Source: Leucobacter chromiireducens subsp. chromiireducens (lineage in GTDB: Bacteria; Actinomycetota; Actinomycetes; Actinomycetales; Microbacteriaceae). Taken from it: DNA of 64,000 bases. The position numbers and the translations under genes are program-made. The stretch is taken from assembly GCF_016758255.1 (NCBI RefSeq), contig NZ_QYAD01000003.1:62001-126000 (forward strand), written 5' to 3'. Positions 26,585 through 35,681 of this stretch are shown here, piece after piece (the first letter of the stretch is position 1; every line of letters starts with the position of its first letter). The notes beneath the pieces were generated by a model. That model did not search any database. It worked only from the letters and a program-made list of their open reading frames with translations, and was not told the origin of the DNA.

Positions 26585-28354
26585 ATGAAGAGTATCTGGC
26601 GGACACTAAACAGGCTCTTCAGCGTGCTCCCGCGCGGCGCCCGCGCATACTATCTCGGCTACTCGATCGCGACCGGCCTGCTGGCCTTCCTCGACACCGC
26701 TGCGCTTGCGCTCATCGTGATGACGATCACGCCGCTCGTATCGGGGACCGCGATCACGATTCCGATCATTGGCGAGCTCCCGCAGGAGGCGACCTCCTGG
26801 GTCATTCTGATCATCGCCGCGCTGTTCATCGTGAAGGGGGTGCTCGCGCTCGTGTTGCACTGGCGCGCGACCCGCAAGTTCGCCGGTTACGAACTTGAGC
26901 TCGGCGACCGCATCTTCGCGAACTTCATCCACTCAAGCTGGGAGAAGCGCTCCACCATCAGCACGCCCGAGCTCACGCGCATGGTCGACAGCTCTGTGGG
27001 CAACGCGAGCCGCGGCTTCCTGCTGCCGCTCTCCCAGATTCCCGGGAACGCGCTCACCTTCGTCTCAGCGCTGCTCATCCTGGTGGTTGCCGAGCCGCTC
27101 ACCGCGCTGATCGCGCTCGTGTATCTTTCGCTGATTTCTGGGGCGCTGAGCTTCGTCGTCGCACGCCGTTCCCGGACCGCAGGCACCGTGGCGAGGAACT
27201 ATTCCTTCCGCGTCGCGACGATCATGACGGAGATGATCGACGCGCTCAAGGAGGTCACGCTGCGCGGAAAGCTCAATGAGGCGGGCCGCATGATCTCCAA
27301 GAACCGCGCGGTCGCGACCCGCGCCCGAGCGAGCCTCGCCTTCATCGGCGTGGTGCCCCGCTACACGCTTGAGGCAGCACTCATCGGCGGCTTCGTGATC
27401 GTCGGCGGCGCCTCGATGCTGTTCTCGGGGCCCGAGGCCGCAGTCGTCTCAATCTCGCTCTTCGCGGCTTCCGGGTTCAAGATGATTCCCTCGATGAACG
27501 CGGTGCAGTCGAGCCTCACCGCCGCCTCATCGAACGAGGTCTACGCGCTCGACGTGATTCGCGAGCTGGAGGCACAGGACGAGTTCGTCTCGGTGCCCGA
27601 TGACACTTCGGACCTTGTTGCGACGCCCAAGGAGCTCATGCTCAACGACGTCAGTTTCACATACGCGGGCGCCGAGCGTCCCGTGCTCAACGGTCTCTCG
27701 CTTCGCGTGCCCTTTGGCTCGAGCCTCGCGATCGTTGGCCCGTCGGGCGCCGGCAAGTCGACGCTCATCGACATTCTGCTCGGCCTCAGCACGCCAACCT
27801 CGGGCAGCCTCACGATCGACGGCACCCCGCTGACCGATGTGCTGCAGCAGTGGCGAGACCGCGTCGGCTATGTGCCCCAGCGCGTCGCGCTCTTCGACGG
27901 CAGCATCGCCCAGAACGTGGCGCTGACGTGGGAGGACGAGTTCGACGCCGAACGGGTCAGCGAGGTGCTGAAGCTCGCCCATGTGCATGAGATCGCCGAG
28001 CGCGGCAACGGCATCACCGAGCGGATCGGTGAGCGCGGCGCCTCGATCTCGGGCGGCCAGCAACAGCGGCTCGGCATCGCCCGCGCGCTCTACACCGACC
28101 CGCTGGTCATGGTGATGGACGAGGCGACCAGCTCGCTCGACACCGCGACCGAGAACCGCATCGTCGAGTCGCTCGATTCGTTCGCCGGCGAGGTGACCTT
28201 CATCACGGTTGCACACCGACTCGCGACGATTCGCAACTACGACCAGGTCTGCTATCTCGACGAGGGACGCGTGCTGGGCCAGGGCACCTTCGATGAGGTC
28301 GTCGCTGCGGTGCCCGCCTTCCGCGTGCAGGCCGAGCTTGCCGGGCTCGTCTGA
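26585..28354 (+). CDS. ABC exporter, fused membrane and ATPase domains (MsbA/PglK-like)
   Basis: A 589-residue half-transporter. Residues 1-330 contain about six membrane helices; the ATPase has Walker A GPSGAGKST, signature SISGGQQQRLGIARAL, Walker B VMVMDEATSSLD and switch His in TVAHR. In a glycan locus this architecture is typical of lipid-linked oligosaccharide flippases such as PglK, but lipid or peptide export cannot be excluded. GAGGAGG lies seven bases before the ATG. A TAGGCT hexamer at 26526-26531 is a likely -10. Confidence 0.88.
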   Translation: MKSIWRTLNRLFSVLPRGARAYYLGYSIATGLLAFLDTAALALIVMTITPLVSGTAITIPIIGELPQEATSWVILIIAALFIVKGVLALVLHWRATRKFAGYELELGDRIFANFIHSSWEKRSTISTPELTRMVDSSVGNASRGFLLPLSQIPGNALTFVSALLILVVAEPLTALIALVYLSLISGALSFVVARRSRTAGTVARNYSFRVATIMTEMIDALKEVTLRGKLNEAGRMISKNRAVATRARASLAFIGVVPRYTLEAALIGGFVIVGGASMLFSGPEAAVVSISLFAASGFKMIPSMNAVQSSLTAASSNEVYALDVIRELEAQDEFVSVPDDTSDLVATPKELMLNDVSFTYAGAERPVLNGLSLRVPFGSSLAIVGPSGAGKSTLIDILLGLSTPTSGSLTIDGTPLTDVLQQWRDRVGYVPQRVALFDGSIAQNVALTWEDEFDAERVSEVLKLAHVHEIAERGNGITERIGERGASISGGQQQRLGIARALYTDPLVMVMDEATSSLDTATENRIVESLDSFAGEVTFITVAHRLATIRNYDQVCYLDEGRVLGQGTFDEVVAAVPAFRVQAELAGLV

Positions 28355-28432
28355 CCCGGCCTACTAGACTCTTTCGAGTATCCGTCAGCGTGGCGCCGCA
28401 GGCCGGCACCCACCGAACACCCCGAGGACACC

Positions 28433-29671
28433 TTGCGAATCCTACTGATCTGCCCGTTCTTCCCGCCCGAGAACAAGATCGCTTCGGTCCGCATCGCGAA
28501 GTTCGCCGAGTACTGGTCCGCCGCGGGCCACGAGGTACGCGTACTCACCCGCACCGCCGACGGCACTGATCTGGCGGTGCCCGAGCACCCGAACCTCAGC
28601 GTGCACCGCGTCGCCGACCCGTTCGCGAAGTCGGCCTCGGGCATCCAGAAACTGAAGCCCGCCAAGCCGAATCGGTTCCAGCAGCTCCTCGGCGTGGCCT
28701 ACGGCAAGGCGCTCTCGTTCGTGTGGCCCGACATCTATGCACGCTGGAGCCGCGCTGCACGAAAGGAAGCGCAGAGCTGGGTGTGGCAGCCGGATGCGGT
28801 CGTCGCGAGCGTCGGCCCATTCAGCACGCTCATGCTTGGCAGCCAGCTCGCGAAGCACTTCTCGGCGAAGCTCCTCGTCGACTACCGCGACCTGCTCACG
28901 CTCAGCACGTACTACCCGCACGGCGCGATCCGCCGTCGCATCGACGGCTCGGTCGAGCGCCGCGTCGCCGCACAGGCCGCAGCCCTCGCGACGGTGAGCG
29001 CGCCGCTCGCCGACGAACTCGCGGAGACGTACAACCGACCGTCGGTGGTCGTCACGAACGGCTACGACCCCGCCGACTTCACCGAGAACCACTACGCACC
29101 CGATTCCCCGACGCTGCGCATCACGTACTGCGGCTGGGTCATCCCGAACCGCCGCGACCCGCGGCCCTTCCTCAGCGGGGTCGCCCAGCTGCTGCGCGAG
29201 CGCGACGACGTCTCGATCGCGGTCGATTTCTATGGCCCGCCCTCGGGCGAGGTGAGTCGCATCACCGAAGAGCTCGGGCTCGACGCGGTCGTCACCCAGC
29301 ACGGCCGCGTGAACCACGCCGAGTCGCTGCGGCTGCAGTCGGCCTCAGACGTGCTGTTGCTGCTGCTGTGGAACGACCCGGGCGAGCTCGGCGTGCTCAG
29401 CGGCAAGATCTTCGAGTACATCGGCGCCGGCCGCCCGATTCTCATGACCGGCCTCGAGGATGGCGCCGCCGGCAAACTCATCTCCGAGAATGAGCTCGGC
29501 CTCGTGAGCAACGACAGCGCGGCAATCGCACGGTACCTAGGGACGCTCGCGGACGAGAAGCGTGAGACCGGTCGTGTTGCGGGGCCGGCGCTGAAGGATC
29601 CGAGCGAGTTCTCGCGCGATACGCAGAGCCAGCGCCTCCTCGACGCGATCGAAACTGCCGTCAGCGAGTAG
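28433..29671 (+). CDS. Glycosyltransferase family 4 (WbuB-like)
   Basis: A 412-residue GT-B enzyme with ICPFFPPENKIASVRIAKFA at the N-terminus (the WbuB-type opening, conserved Phe/Pro/Glu loop), VDYRDLLTLS in the middle and YIGAGRPILM in the donor domain. Start is TTG at 28433 behind GAGGA. A TAGACT hexamer at 28365-28370 may be its own -10, although it can also be read through from the exporter gene. Its last 11 bases overlap the end of the convergent GT4 gene. Confidence 0.83.
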   Translation: MRILLICPFFPPENKIASVRIAKFAEYWSAAGHEVRVLTRTADGTDLAVPEHPNLSVHRVADPFAKSASGIQKLKPAKPNRFQQLLGVAYGKALSFVWPDIYARWSRAARKEAQSWVWQPDAVVASVGPFSTLMLGSQLAKHFSAKLLVDYRDLLTLSTYYPHGAIRRRIDGSVERRVAAQAAALATVSAPLADELAETYNRPSVVVTNGYDPADFTENHYAPDSPTLRITYCGWVIPNRRDPRPFLSGVAQLLRERDDVSIAVDFYGPPSGEVSRITEELGLDAVVTQHGRVNHAESLRLQSASDVLLLLLWNDPGELGVLSGKIFEYIGAGRPILMTGLEDGAAGKLISENELGLVSNDSAAIARYLGTLADEKRETGRVAGPALKDPSEFSRDTQSQRLLDAIETAVSE

Positions 29672-30833
29672 TCGTCCCCCGGGTCGCGACCTCTTCCGAG
29701 AAGGCAACGGCCCGGGCGGCGACGCCCTGCAGCGACACGTGCTGCTGCGCCCAGGCGCCGATCGTCTCACGCATCGCGGTGGTGTCGCGCGCGAGCAGCG
29801 CGACCATGGCGGCGGCAACCTGCGGGGCGTCGTGTTCGCTGCCGATGCCAAGCAGGGGCTCTGCAGCGAGCTGCTCGCGTGCGGGCCCCGGGCCCGCGTA
29901 GAGCACAGGGGTGCCGCATGCCCACGCCGCGAAAATCTTCGTCGGGTACGCGAAGTCGTAGCCCGCGCCGGGCTTGATGCTCGCGAGGCTCATCCGAGCA
30001 CCGCGGATCCACGCCGCGGCCTCCGCTGGCGGCACTGAGTCCACAAAACGCACCGGCGCGTCGAGCTCGTCGGCGAGGGCGCGCAGCTCGGGGAGCGCTG
30101 AGCCCTGGCCGAGGAACACGACCTCGACCGCGTGCCCTTCCTGCTGCAGCTGCGCCGCGGCGCGAACGAACACCTCGGCGCCCTGCCACTCCGAGGCAGT
30201 GCCCGAGTAGATGGCGTAGTTCGACGATTCAGCAACGGGGCCGTGGGTCGTGAACACGTCGGTGTCGATGCCGTTGCCCACCGTGGCAATGTTCGCGCGC
30301 GGGGCGATCTCGCGCACGCGCGCCTCGACGCCGTCGTTCACCGCGAGCACCCCGGCGCCGCGGTTCATCACGCGCCGCTCCATCCACCGCACGAAGCGCA
30401 CCACGAAGCCCGGCGCCCCGGTGCTCTCGCTCGCGTCCGACCAGACGTCTGCGGCGTATGGAACCACCCGAATTCCACGAAGCGCCGCCGCGGCGTGCGC
30501 GAACAACCAGGTCGTTGGGGGCGGCTCAACGACCATGAGATCGTGACGCTTCCCGAACAGAATGCGGAAAAACAGCGGGATGTCGAAGGACATGTACTGG
30601 ACGTAGCCGCGCACGTAGCCATCGCCATCACGCAGCACCGGCGCGCGTCGCACGGTGTAGCCGCACGCGGCATCCTGTGCGCGGGCCTCCCCCGCAAGCG
30701 AGCTCACCGGTGTGGTCGTCAGCACCGTCACCGAATGACCGGCACGGGCAAAACCCTCGGCGAGCGCCGCGAGCCGGAACGACGCCGCCGCAGCCTCTGG
30801 CTGGAAAATTCGCGAAGCGAGGAGAACCCGCAT
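29661..30833 (-). CDS. Glycosyltransferase family 4 (WbuB-like)
   Basis: A 390-residue GT-B enzyme with RIFQPEAAAASFRLAALAEG at the N-terminus, VPYAADVWSDAS in the first domain and AWACGTPVLYAGPG in the donor site. It is the last gene of a minus-strand run LGFP protein - DegT aminotransferase - this gene, spaced by 11 and 14 bases. Its end overlaps the convergent GT4 at 28433-29671 by 11 bases. ATG 30833 has AGGA directly before it, at unusually short spacing. Confidence 0.83.
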   Translation of the reverse strand: MRVLLASRIFQPEAAAASFRLAALAEGFARAGHSVTVLTTTPVSSLAGEARAQDAACGYTVRRAPVLRDGDGYVRGYVQYMSFDIPLFFRILFGKRHDLMVVEPPPTTWLFAHAAAALRGIRVVPYAADVWSDASESTGAPGFVVRFVRWMERRVMNRGAGVLAVNDGVEARVREIAPRANIATVGNGIDTDVFTTHGPVAESSNYAIYSGTASEWQGAEVFVRAAAQLQQEGHAVEVVFLGQGSALPELRALADELDAPVRFVDSVPPAEAAAWIRGARMSLASIKPGAGYDFAYPTKIFAAWACGTPVLYAGPGPAREQLAAEPLLGIGSEHDAPQVAAAMVALLARDTTAMRETIGAWAQQHVSLQGVAARAVAFSEEVATRGTTTR

Positions 30834-30847
30834 GTCCTGCGCGCCGG

Positions 30848-31960
30848 TCAGGCGCCCGCGCGGGTGACCGCGGTGACGGCCGTGACGATCCGCTCGAGGT
30901 CTGCGTCGCTGAGCGAGGGGTGCACGGGCAGCGAAAGCACCTCGCTCGCAGCCTTCTCGGTCTGCGGAAGTTCCAGATCCGGCGCGAAATGCTTGAGGGA
31001 AGGGAGGCGGTGATTCGGGATCGGGTAGTAGACCCCGCTGCCGACCTGGTGCTCGTCCTTCAGCGCCTCGCGAATGCGGTCGCGCTCGCCCGCGTCGAGG
31101 CGAATCGTGTACTGGTGGTAGACGTGCACGGCCCCCTCGGCGACCGCCGGGGTCGTGACGCCCGCGAGGCCCGCGAGGCCCGCGTTCAGCGTCGCGGCGT
31201 TCGCCTGGCGCTGCGCGGTCCAGGCGTCGACCTTGGTGAGCTGCACGCGACCGATCGCGGCGTGTACGTCGGTCATGCGCGCGTTGAAGCCGATGACCTC
31301 GTTCGCGTACTGGGTCTCCATCCCCTGGTTGCGCAGCAGCTGGACGCCGCGGGCGAGCTCAGGGGTGGCGCAGGTGACCATGCCGCCCTCCCCGGAAGTC
31401 ATGTTCTTCGTCGGGTAGAGGCTGAACATCGCGAAGTCGCCGAGGGTGCCGACGGGGCGTCCCTGCCAGTTCGCGCCGTGCGCCTGCGCCGCGTCTTCGT
31501 AGATCGCGAGGCCGTGCTCGGCGGCGATCGCCTCGAGCTGGTCGACGAGGAAGGGGTGACCGTAGAGGTGCACCGGCATGATTCCCTTCGTACGCGGCGT
31601 GATCGCCTGGCGCACTGCCTCGGGGTCGAGAGAGAAGTAGTTGGGCTCGATGTCGACGAACACGGGGGTCGCGCCGGTCAGCGCGACCGAGTTGCCCGTC
31701 GCAGCGAAGGTGAAGGAGGGGACGATGACCTCGTCGCCGGGGCCGACGCCCGCAGCGAGCAGGCCGAGGTGCTGGCCGCTCGTGCCCGAGTTCACCGCGA
31801 CCGTGGGGCGGCCCGACACGAAGTGCACCGAAAATTCATCTTCGAATGCTTTGACCTCTGGCCCCTGGGCGATCATGCCCGAGCGCAGCACACGGTCAAC
31901 CGCCGCGCGCTCTTCGTCACCGATGATCGGCTTGGCCGGGGGAATAAAGTCAAGTTCCAT
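30848..31960 (-). CDS. DegT/DnrJ/EryC1-family nucleotide-sugar aminotransferase
   Basis: A 370-residue PLP enzyme that aminates a keto-sugar nucleotide using glutamate. The Schiff-base Lys is K185 in YPTKNMTSGEGG; NSGTSGQHLGL and EDAAQAHGA line the cofactor site. It resembles WbpE/GnnB-type 3-aminotransferases and would accept the 3-keto product of the GnnA-like dehydrogenase at 37729. Begins 11 bases after the LGFP gene. TAGGGT eight bases before the ATG (31969-31974) might give an internal leaderless transcript. Confidence 0.87.
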   Translation of the reverse strand: MELDFIPPAKPIIGDEERAAVDRVLRSGMIAQGPEVKAFEDEFSVHFVSGRPTVAVNSGTSGQHLGLLAAGVGPGDEVIVPSFTFAATGNSVALTGATPVFVDIEPNYFSLDPEAVRQAITPRTKGIMPVHLYGHPFLVDQLEAIAAEHGLAIYEDAAQAHGANWQGRPVGTLGDFAMFSLYPTKNMTSGEGGMVTCATPELARGVQLLRNQGMETQYANEVIGFNARMTDVHAAIGRVQLTKVDAWTAQRQANAATLNAGLAGLAGVTTPAVAEGAVHVYHQYTIRLDAGERDRIREALKDEHQVGSGVYYPIPNHRLPSLKHFAPDLELPQTEKAASEVLSLPVHPSLSDADLERIVTAVTAVTRAGA

Positions 31961-31971
31961 AGTCGGGTACC

Positions 31972-34500
31972 CTATCGCGTTTCGTGCCCCGAAAGATTCG
32001 AGACATCCTCCCTAGAAGTCTCCGGGGCGTGCTCCTCCAGATTACCTCCTTGCTGGCCCGAAACCGTGTCTTCGCCAGCGCGGGTGTCCTCGCCGCCTGC
32101 CGACTCATCGGGTGCGGCGTCGCCATCGGGCGCGGGAGCTTCAGCGGCGGGCAGGCTCAATGCGGCCTTCCCGGCGACGAATTTCACGCCCGTCGCGGGC
32201 GTGTAGACCGCCTGCCCGCGCTCAAAGTTCATCGTGCACGCACCCGCGGGAGTACACACTGCCTCCGCGATTGGCCACCCCCAGGACCCGTTCGGCCCCC
32301 CAGCGGCGGTATAGGTGTTCATGAATGCGCCGTTCCCGAACCGCACCGAGGCCTTCGGGCCCAGGAACAGCGAGCCCCGCTGGAACTTCATCACGGTTCC
32401 GCCCGTGAACTTGGCCTCTTCGCCCAGTGGATACCCGAGCGGTCCGCCGTGACCGCCGTGCACGAACCACAGCGCCTTCGTCGCATGCGTCACAAAACCG
32501 ACACCAGTCCCCGGGCTATATACGGCCTGGCCGTTGTCAAAGTTCATGGTGCAGGCGCCAGTCGCGTTGCAGCCCGCCTCAGCGAGGGGCCAGCCCCACG
32601 AGCCGGTCGGCCCGCCCCCCGCGGTGAAGCTGTTCATGAACGCGCCGTTACCGAACCGCACTGACGCCTTCGGGCTGATCAGTAGGGTCCCTCGCTGGAA
32701 CCGCATCGTGGCGCCACCCGAGACCGTAGTTTCCTCCCCGATCGGGTAGCCGAGACTGCCGGCGTGACCACCGTGCGCGAACCAGAGGTCTTTGAACTTC
32801 GAAGTGACGAAGCCAACGCCGGTCCCGGGCGTGTAGACCGCCTGCCCGGCGTCGAAGTTCATCGTGCACGTGCTTGCCGCGTTGCAGACCGCGTCCTGCA
32901 GCGGCCAGCCCCAGGGCGACCGGGCGGCGCCGCCCGCACGATCATAGGTATTGAGGAATTCGCCCTTGCCGAGCCGCACCGGGTCACTTCCCACCCGCAT
33001 GAACATGCGTGCGCGTTCAAAGTTCGTGTAGGAACGCTGGGCATCGAGCGCGACGGTCGGCTCAACGATGATCCCGTACTTGGCCATCCCGCCGCCGTTG
33101 AGCCAGGCGTTTGATGTCGCCACGTCAAAACTGTACCCAGCGGTGCGGTTGGCCATCGACAGCCCGCCTTGGAAACGCTGCGCCGTACCGCCAGCGGAGG
33201 TCTCGGCTTCAGCAGTGGGATACTTCAACCGCCCGGTCACGGTCGACAGCCGCTGCCACTCGGGCAGAATCGCCGTCGGGACAAGATGCGAACCCGTCGC
33301 CCCGGAGTACGCGACCACACCGGTTTGGAACGGCATCGTGCAGCCGCCAGCCGCAAGCCCGCAGGTCGCGTCGGCTGTCGGCCAGCCCCAGGGGCCCTGC
33401 ACAAAGCCTGCCGCACGGTAGTTGGTGAGAAACGGCCCTGCACCCATCGCAGTCGACTTGCCAGTGCGGTTCTCGTAAAAGATCGTGCCCCTTTGGAACT
33501 CTTGGTAGCTACCGCCGCCGTTCGCTGCAACGCTCGTTGCGTTCGCGACCGGGCGGCCCAGCGTGCCGTTCTCTCCGCCGAAGCGCTGCCACGTCGTCGC
33601 GATCGCGCCAGTGACCTGATAGCCGACAGGGTCGCCAAACCAGGTCTTATAGAAGAGGTAGAAGTTGCGGTTACCGTAAGAGGAGCAACTGTCGCCGGTG
33701 CCCCAGCCCGCGTTCAGTGCGGCCTGGTTCGGGCGGTACGGCGTGTAAATGTAGAGCGCAGCGGTTGCGTAGTTCGTAATCGTGAAGGTCGAGGTGCCGC
33801 AGCCCGCGTTCGGGTGCCACTGCACGCGGTTTGCCTGGAATGGCTTGTAGTTGTAGTTGTAGGGCTGCGCCTTGTAGACCTGCAACTGCCACGCTGCTTT
33901 GTAGACCTGGTTCTGGAAGCCGCGCATCGACGGGTCACAGTTCGGACTATTGCCCGGCCCACTATCGGGGCAGGCGTACCCCATTGCGACGTCAAACTGG
34001 CGCACGGTCGGCCAGGTGTCAGAAACGAGGTTCTGCTCTTTTTCAAGCATGATGAGCAGAACGCGTTGGCTGATTCCGCAGGCCTGGCCGACCTTCGTGA
34101 TAATCTGCGCGGCGGATTCGTTCGCAACGCCGGCATACCCCGCGCAGAACTCGTTCGCGGGCTTACTGACGGTGTTGAACGTGGCATTCCGGAGGCATTT
34201 GCTCGCAACCTGGGTTCCATAGATGGGGCTTCCAGCCTTCTTCCCGGGGTCGCCGATCTCACAGCGGGGCACTCGGGCGTTCAGGAAGCTCTGCACCTGC
34301 GCGGGTGTCATTGCCCGCCCCTCGTAGAACAGGTCGTCACTGATGATAGTTCCCGGGTTGAATCCCGACGCGATGCTTGCTTCGGCATTGCTGGCGTTCC
34401 CAGGAGCCGCGACAAACATGGTGGTGGCCACCGCGGTGAGCAGGAGCGCAGCAACCGGGCGCAGCCAGCGTCGCGCGGGCTTCCGCCTTCGAACATTCAT
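31972..34500 (-). CDS. Secreted LGFP-repeat cell-wall protein
   Basis: An 842-residue exported protein: twin basic N-terminus with an Arg-rich region (RRRK, ARRWLRP), a hydrophobic signal segment, then a domain (~45-260) with LLIMLEKEQNLVSDTWPT and GFQNQVYKAAWQLQVYK, found in several actinobacterial wall proteins, and then LGFP-type repeats to ~790, followed by an acidic Asp/Glu/Gly tail. Each repeat half contains PWGWP..C...CTMxF, so a Cys pair recurs in every unit. LGFP repeats are proposed to tether proteins to wall glycans. GAGGAAG precedes ATG 34500. First gene of a run leading into the DegT aminotransferase. Confidence 0.83.
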   Translation of the reverse strand: MNVRRRKPARRWLRPVAALLLTAVATTMFVAAPGNASNAEASIASGFNPGTIISDDLFYEGRAMTPAQVQSFLNARVPRCEIGDPGKKAGSPIYGTQVASKCLRNATFNTVSKPANEFCAGYAGVANESAAQIITKVGQACGISQRVLLIMLEKEQNLVSDTWPTVRQFDVAMGYACPDSGPGNSPNCDPSMRGFQNQVYKAAWQLQVYKAQPYNYNYKPFQANRVQWHPNAGCGTSTFTITNYATAALYIYTPYRPNQAALNAGWGTGDSCSSYGNRNFYLFYKTWFGDPVGYQVTGAIATTWQRFGGENGTLGRPVANATSVAANGGGSYQEFQRGTIFYENRTGKSTAMGAGPFLTNYRAAGFVQGPWGWPTADATCGLAAGGCTMPFQTGVVAYSGATGSHLVPTAILPEWQRLSTVTGRLKYPTAEAETSAGGTAQRFQGGLSMANRTAGYSFDVATSNAWLNGGGMAKYGIIVEPTVALDAQRSYTNFERARMFMRVGSDPVRLGKGEFLNTYDRAGGAARSPWGWPLQDAVCNAASTCTMNFDAGQAVYTPGTGVGFVTSKFKDLWFAHGGHAGSLGYPIGEETTVSGGATMRFQRGTLLISPKASVRFGNGAFMNSFTAGGGPTGSWGWPLAEAGCNATGACTMNFDNGQAVYSPGTGVGFVTHATKALWFVHGGHGGPLGYPLGEEAKFTGGTVMKFQRGSLFLGPKASVRFGNGAFMNTYTAAGGPNGSWGWPIAEAVCTPAGACTMNFERGQAVYTPATGVKFVAGKAALSLPAAEAPAPDGDAAPDESAGGEDTRAGEDTVSGQQGGNLEEHAPETSREDVSNLSGHETR
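32225..32868 (-). repeat. Tandem ~315-bp repeats encoding LGFP modules
   Basis: The DNA segments encoding the CTMNF motif recur at about 32225, 32540 and 32855, giving 105-residue units. The most similar stretch reads GNGAFMN(S/T)(F/Y)TA(G/A)GGP in the last two units. Copies have diverged at the DNA level. Confidence 0.7.
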
Positions 34501-34600
34501 CGGAACTTCCTCACCATCTCCGGCTTGTGCACGATAAATCAGCGCCGGCGTTCCCGGCCACCCTACCTTTCGTGGGGCGCGAGTCTGCAAGAATAGGTGT

Positions 34601-35305
34601 ATGTCGTCACTATCTGAAGGTGCCCGAATTGAGCCGGGCGGGGCACCCGACACGTGGGTAATCATTCCCCTCTACAATGAGGCGACGGTAATCGGAGACG
34701 TGATCAGCGGCCTCCGTGCTGAATTCGAGAATATTGTGTGCATCGATGATGGCTCTCGAGACGGGTCCGGCGCCGTCGCAGCAGCAGCCGGATCACAGAT
34801 CGTTCGCCACCCGATCAATCTCGGGCAGGGGGCCGCGCTCCAAACAGGTTTTGAGTACGCACTCGAAAGAGGCGCAGAGTTTGTTGTCACCTTCGATGCG
34901 GATGGTCAGCATCGTGTGGTCGATGCTGTAGACATGCTTTCCAGGGCTCGCGCAGAGAACCTAGCGATAGTCTTCGGCTCCCGATTCCTCGATGACCGAA
35001 CGAAGCCCGGCATCCTAAAGAAAATCGTACTGAAAACAGCGGTTTGGGTAACTAATCTTACAACGCACACCCGCCTCACGGATGCTCACAATGGCCTGCG
35101 TGTGATTCGCGCCGACGCGCTACGGCGTGTGAAACTTCGCCAGGACCGCATGGCACACGGAACTGAAATCGTAGTTCAATTGGGCAAAACGGGCCTGCCC
35201 TATGCCGAACAACCGGTCGAAGTTATTTACACTGACTATTCCAAGGCGAAGGGGCAGTCACTACTCAACTCGGTAAACATCCTTATCGATCTCTTTATCC
35301 GGTAG
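34601..35305 (+). CDS. Polyprenyl-phosphate glycosyltransferase, DPM1/GtrB-like GT2
   Basis: A 234-residue GT-A enzyme that likely moves a sugar from a nucleotide donor to polyprenyl phosphate. Motifs are WVIIPLYNEATVIGDV, CIDDGSRDGS, FDADGQH (metal-binding DxD) and HNGLRVIRADALRRVK. It ends without C-terminal membrane helices, like DPM1 and unlike full GtrB, so the following small membrane protein may anchor it. Divergent from the LGFP gene over 100 bases. First gene of a plus-strand run extending to 41480; A/T-richer than upstream DNA. Confidence 0.82.
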   Translation: MSSLSEGARIEPGGAPDTWVIIPLYNEATVIGDVISGLRAEFENIVCIDDGSRDGSGAVAAAAGSQIVRHPINLGQGAALQTGFEYALERGAEFVVTFDADGQHRVVDAVDMLSRARAENLAIVFGSRFLDDRTKPGILKKIVLKTAVWVTNLTTHTRLTDAHNGLRVIRADALRRVKLRQDRMAHGTEIVVQLGKTGLPYAEQPVEVIYTDYSKAKGQSLLNSVNILIDLFIR

Positions 35306-35312
35306 GAACCTC

Positions 35313-35681
35313 ATGCAGCTGATACAAGTTCTCCTAATTCTCGGAGTAGTCATCGTCGCGGTCCTAGCGATTCGTGCACTTCCTGGCGATCGGTCCCTAG
35401 CTCTCAAGCGGATCATTGCCCTGCTTTTTGTTGCTGCGGCTGTCTTCGCAATCATTTTCCCCAACGCACTCACCCAGGTTGCGCACTTCTTCGGTGTAGG
35501 CCGAGGAACTGACCTCCTGCTCTATTTGCTGGTCATCATGACGCTATTTTTCGCGGTCTCGACTATTAGAGCGAAGGCGCGGAGCGACGCTCGAGTAACC
35601 GATCTCGCGAGAGCTGTCGCCCTATTTGAGGCGCGAGTGGTCGAAGCCGAAGCAAAGCGAAGCGCGGACAGTTCCGAATGA
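35313..35681 (+). CDS. DUF2304-family small membrane protein
   Basis: A 122-residue protein with three predicted membrane helices (about 4-22, 34-54, 68-86) and a polar helical C-terminus. The pattern matches DUF2304 proteins, which sit beside DPM1-type glycosyltransferases and are presumed partners. It starts seven bases after the GT2 stop, and its last four bases (ATGA) overlap the next start, so the three genes are probably translationally linked. Confidence 0.8.
   Translation: MQLIQVLLILGVVIVAVLAIRALPGDRSLALKRIIALLFVAAAVFAIIFPNALTQVAHFFGVGRGTDLLLYLLVIMTLFFAVSTIRAKARSDARVTDLARAVALFEARVVEAEAKRSADSSE

Noticed and set aside
32225-32868. The ~315-bp repeats as a mobile element or CRISPR-like array
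   Set aside because: They are in-frame coding repeats within one secreted protein, with unit length equal to one protein module.
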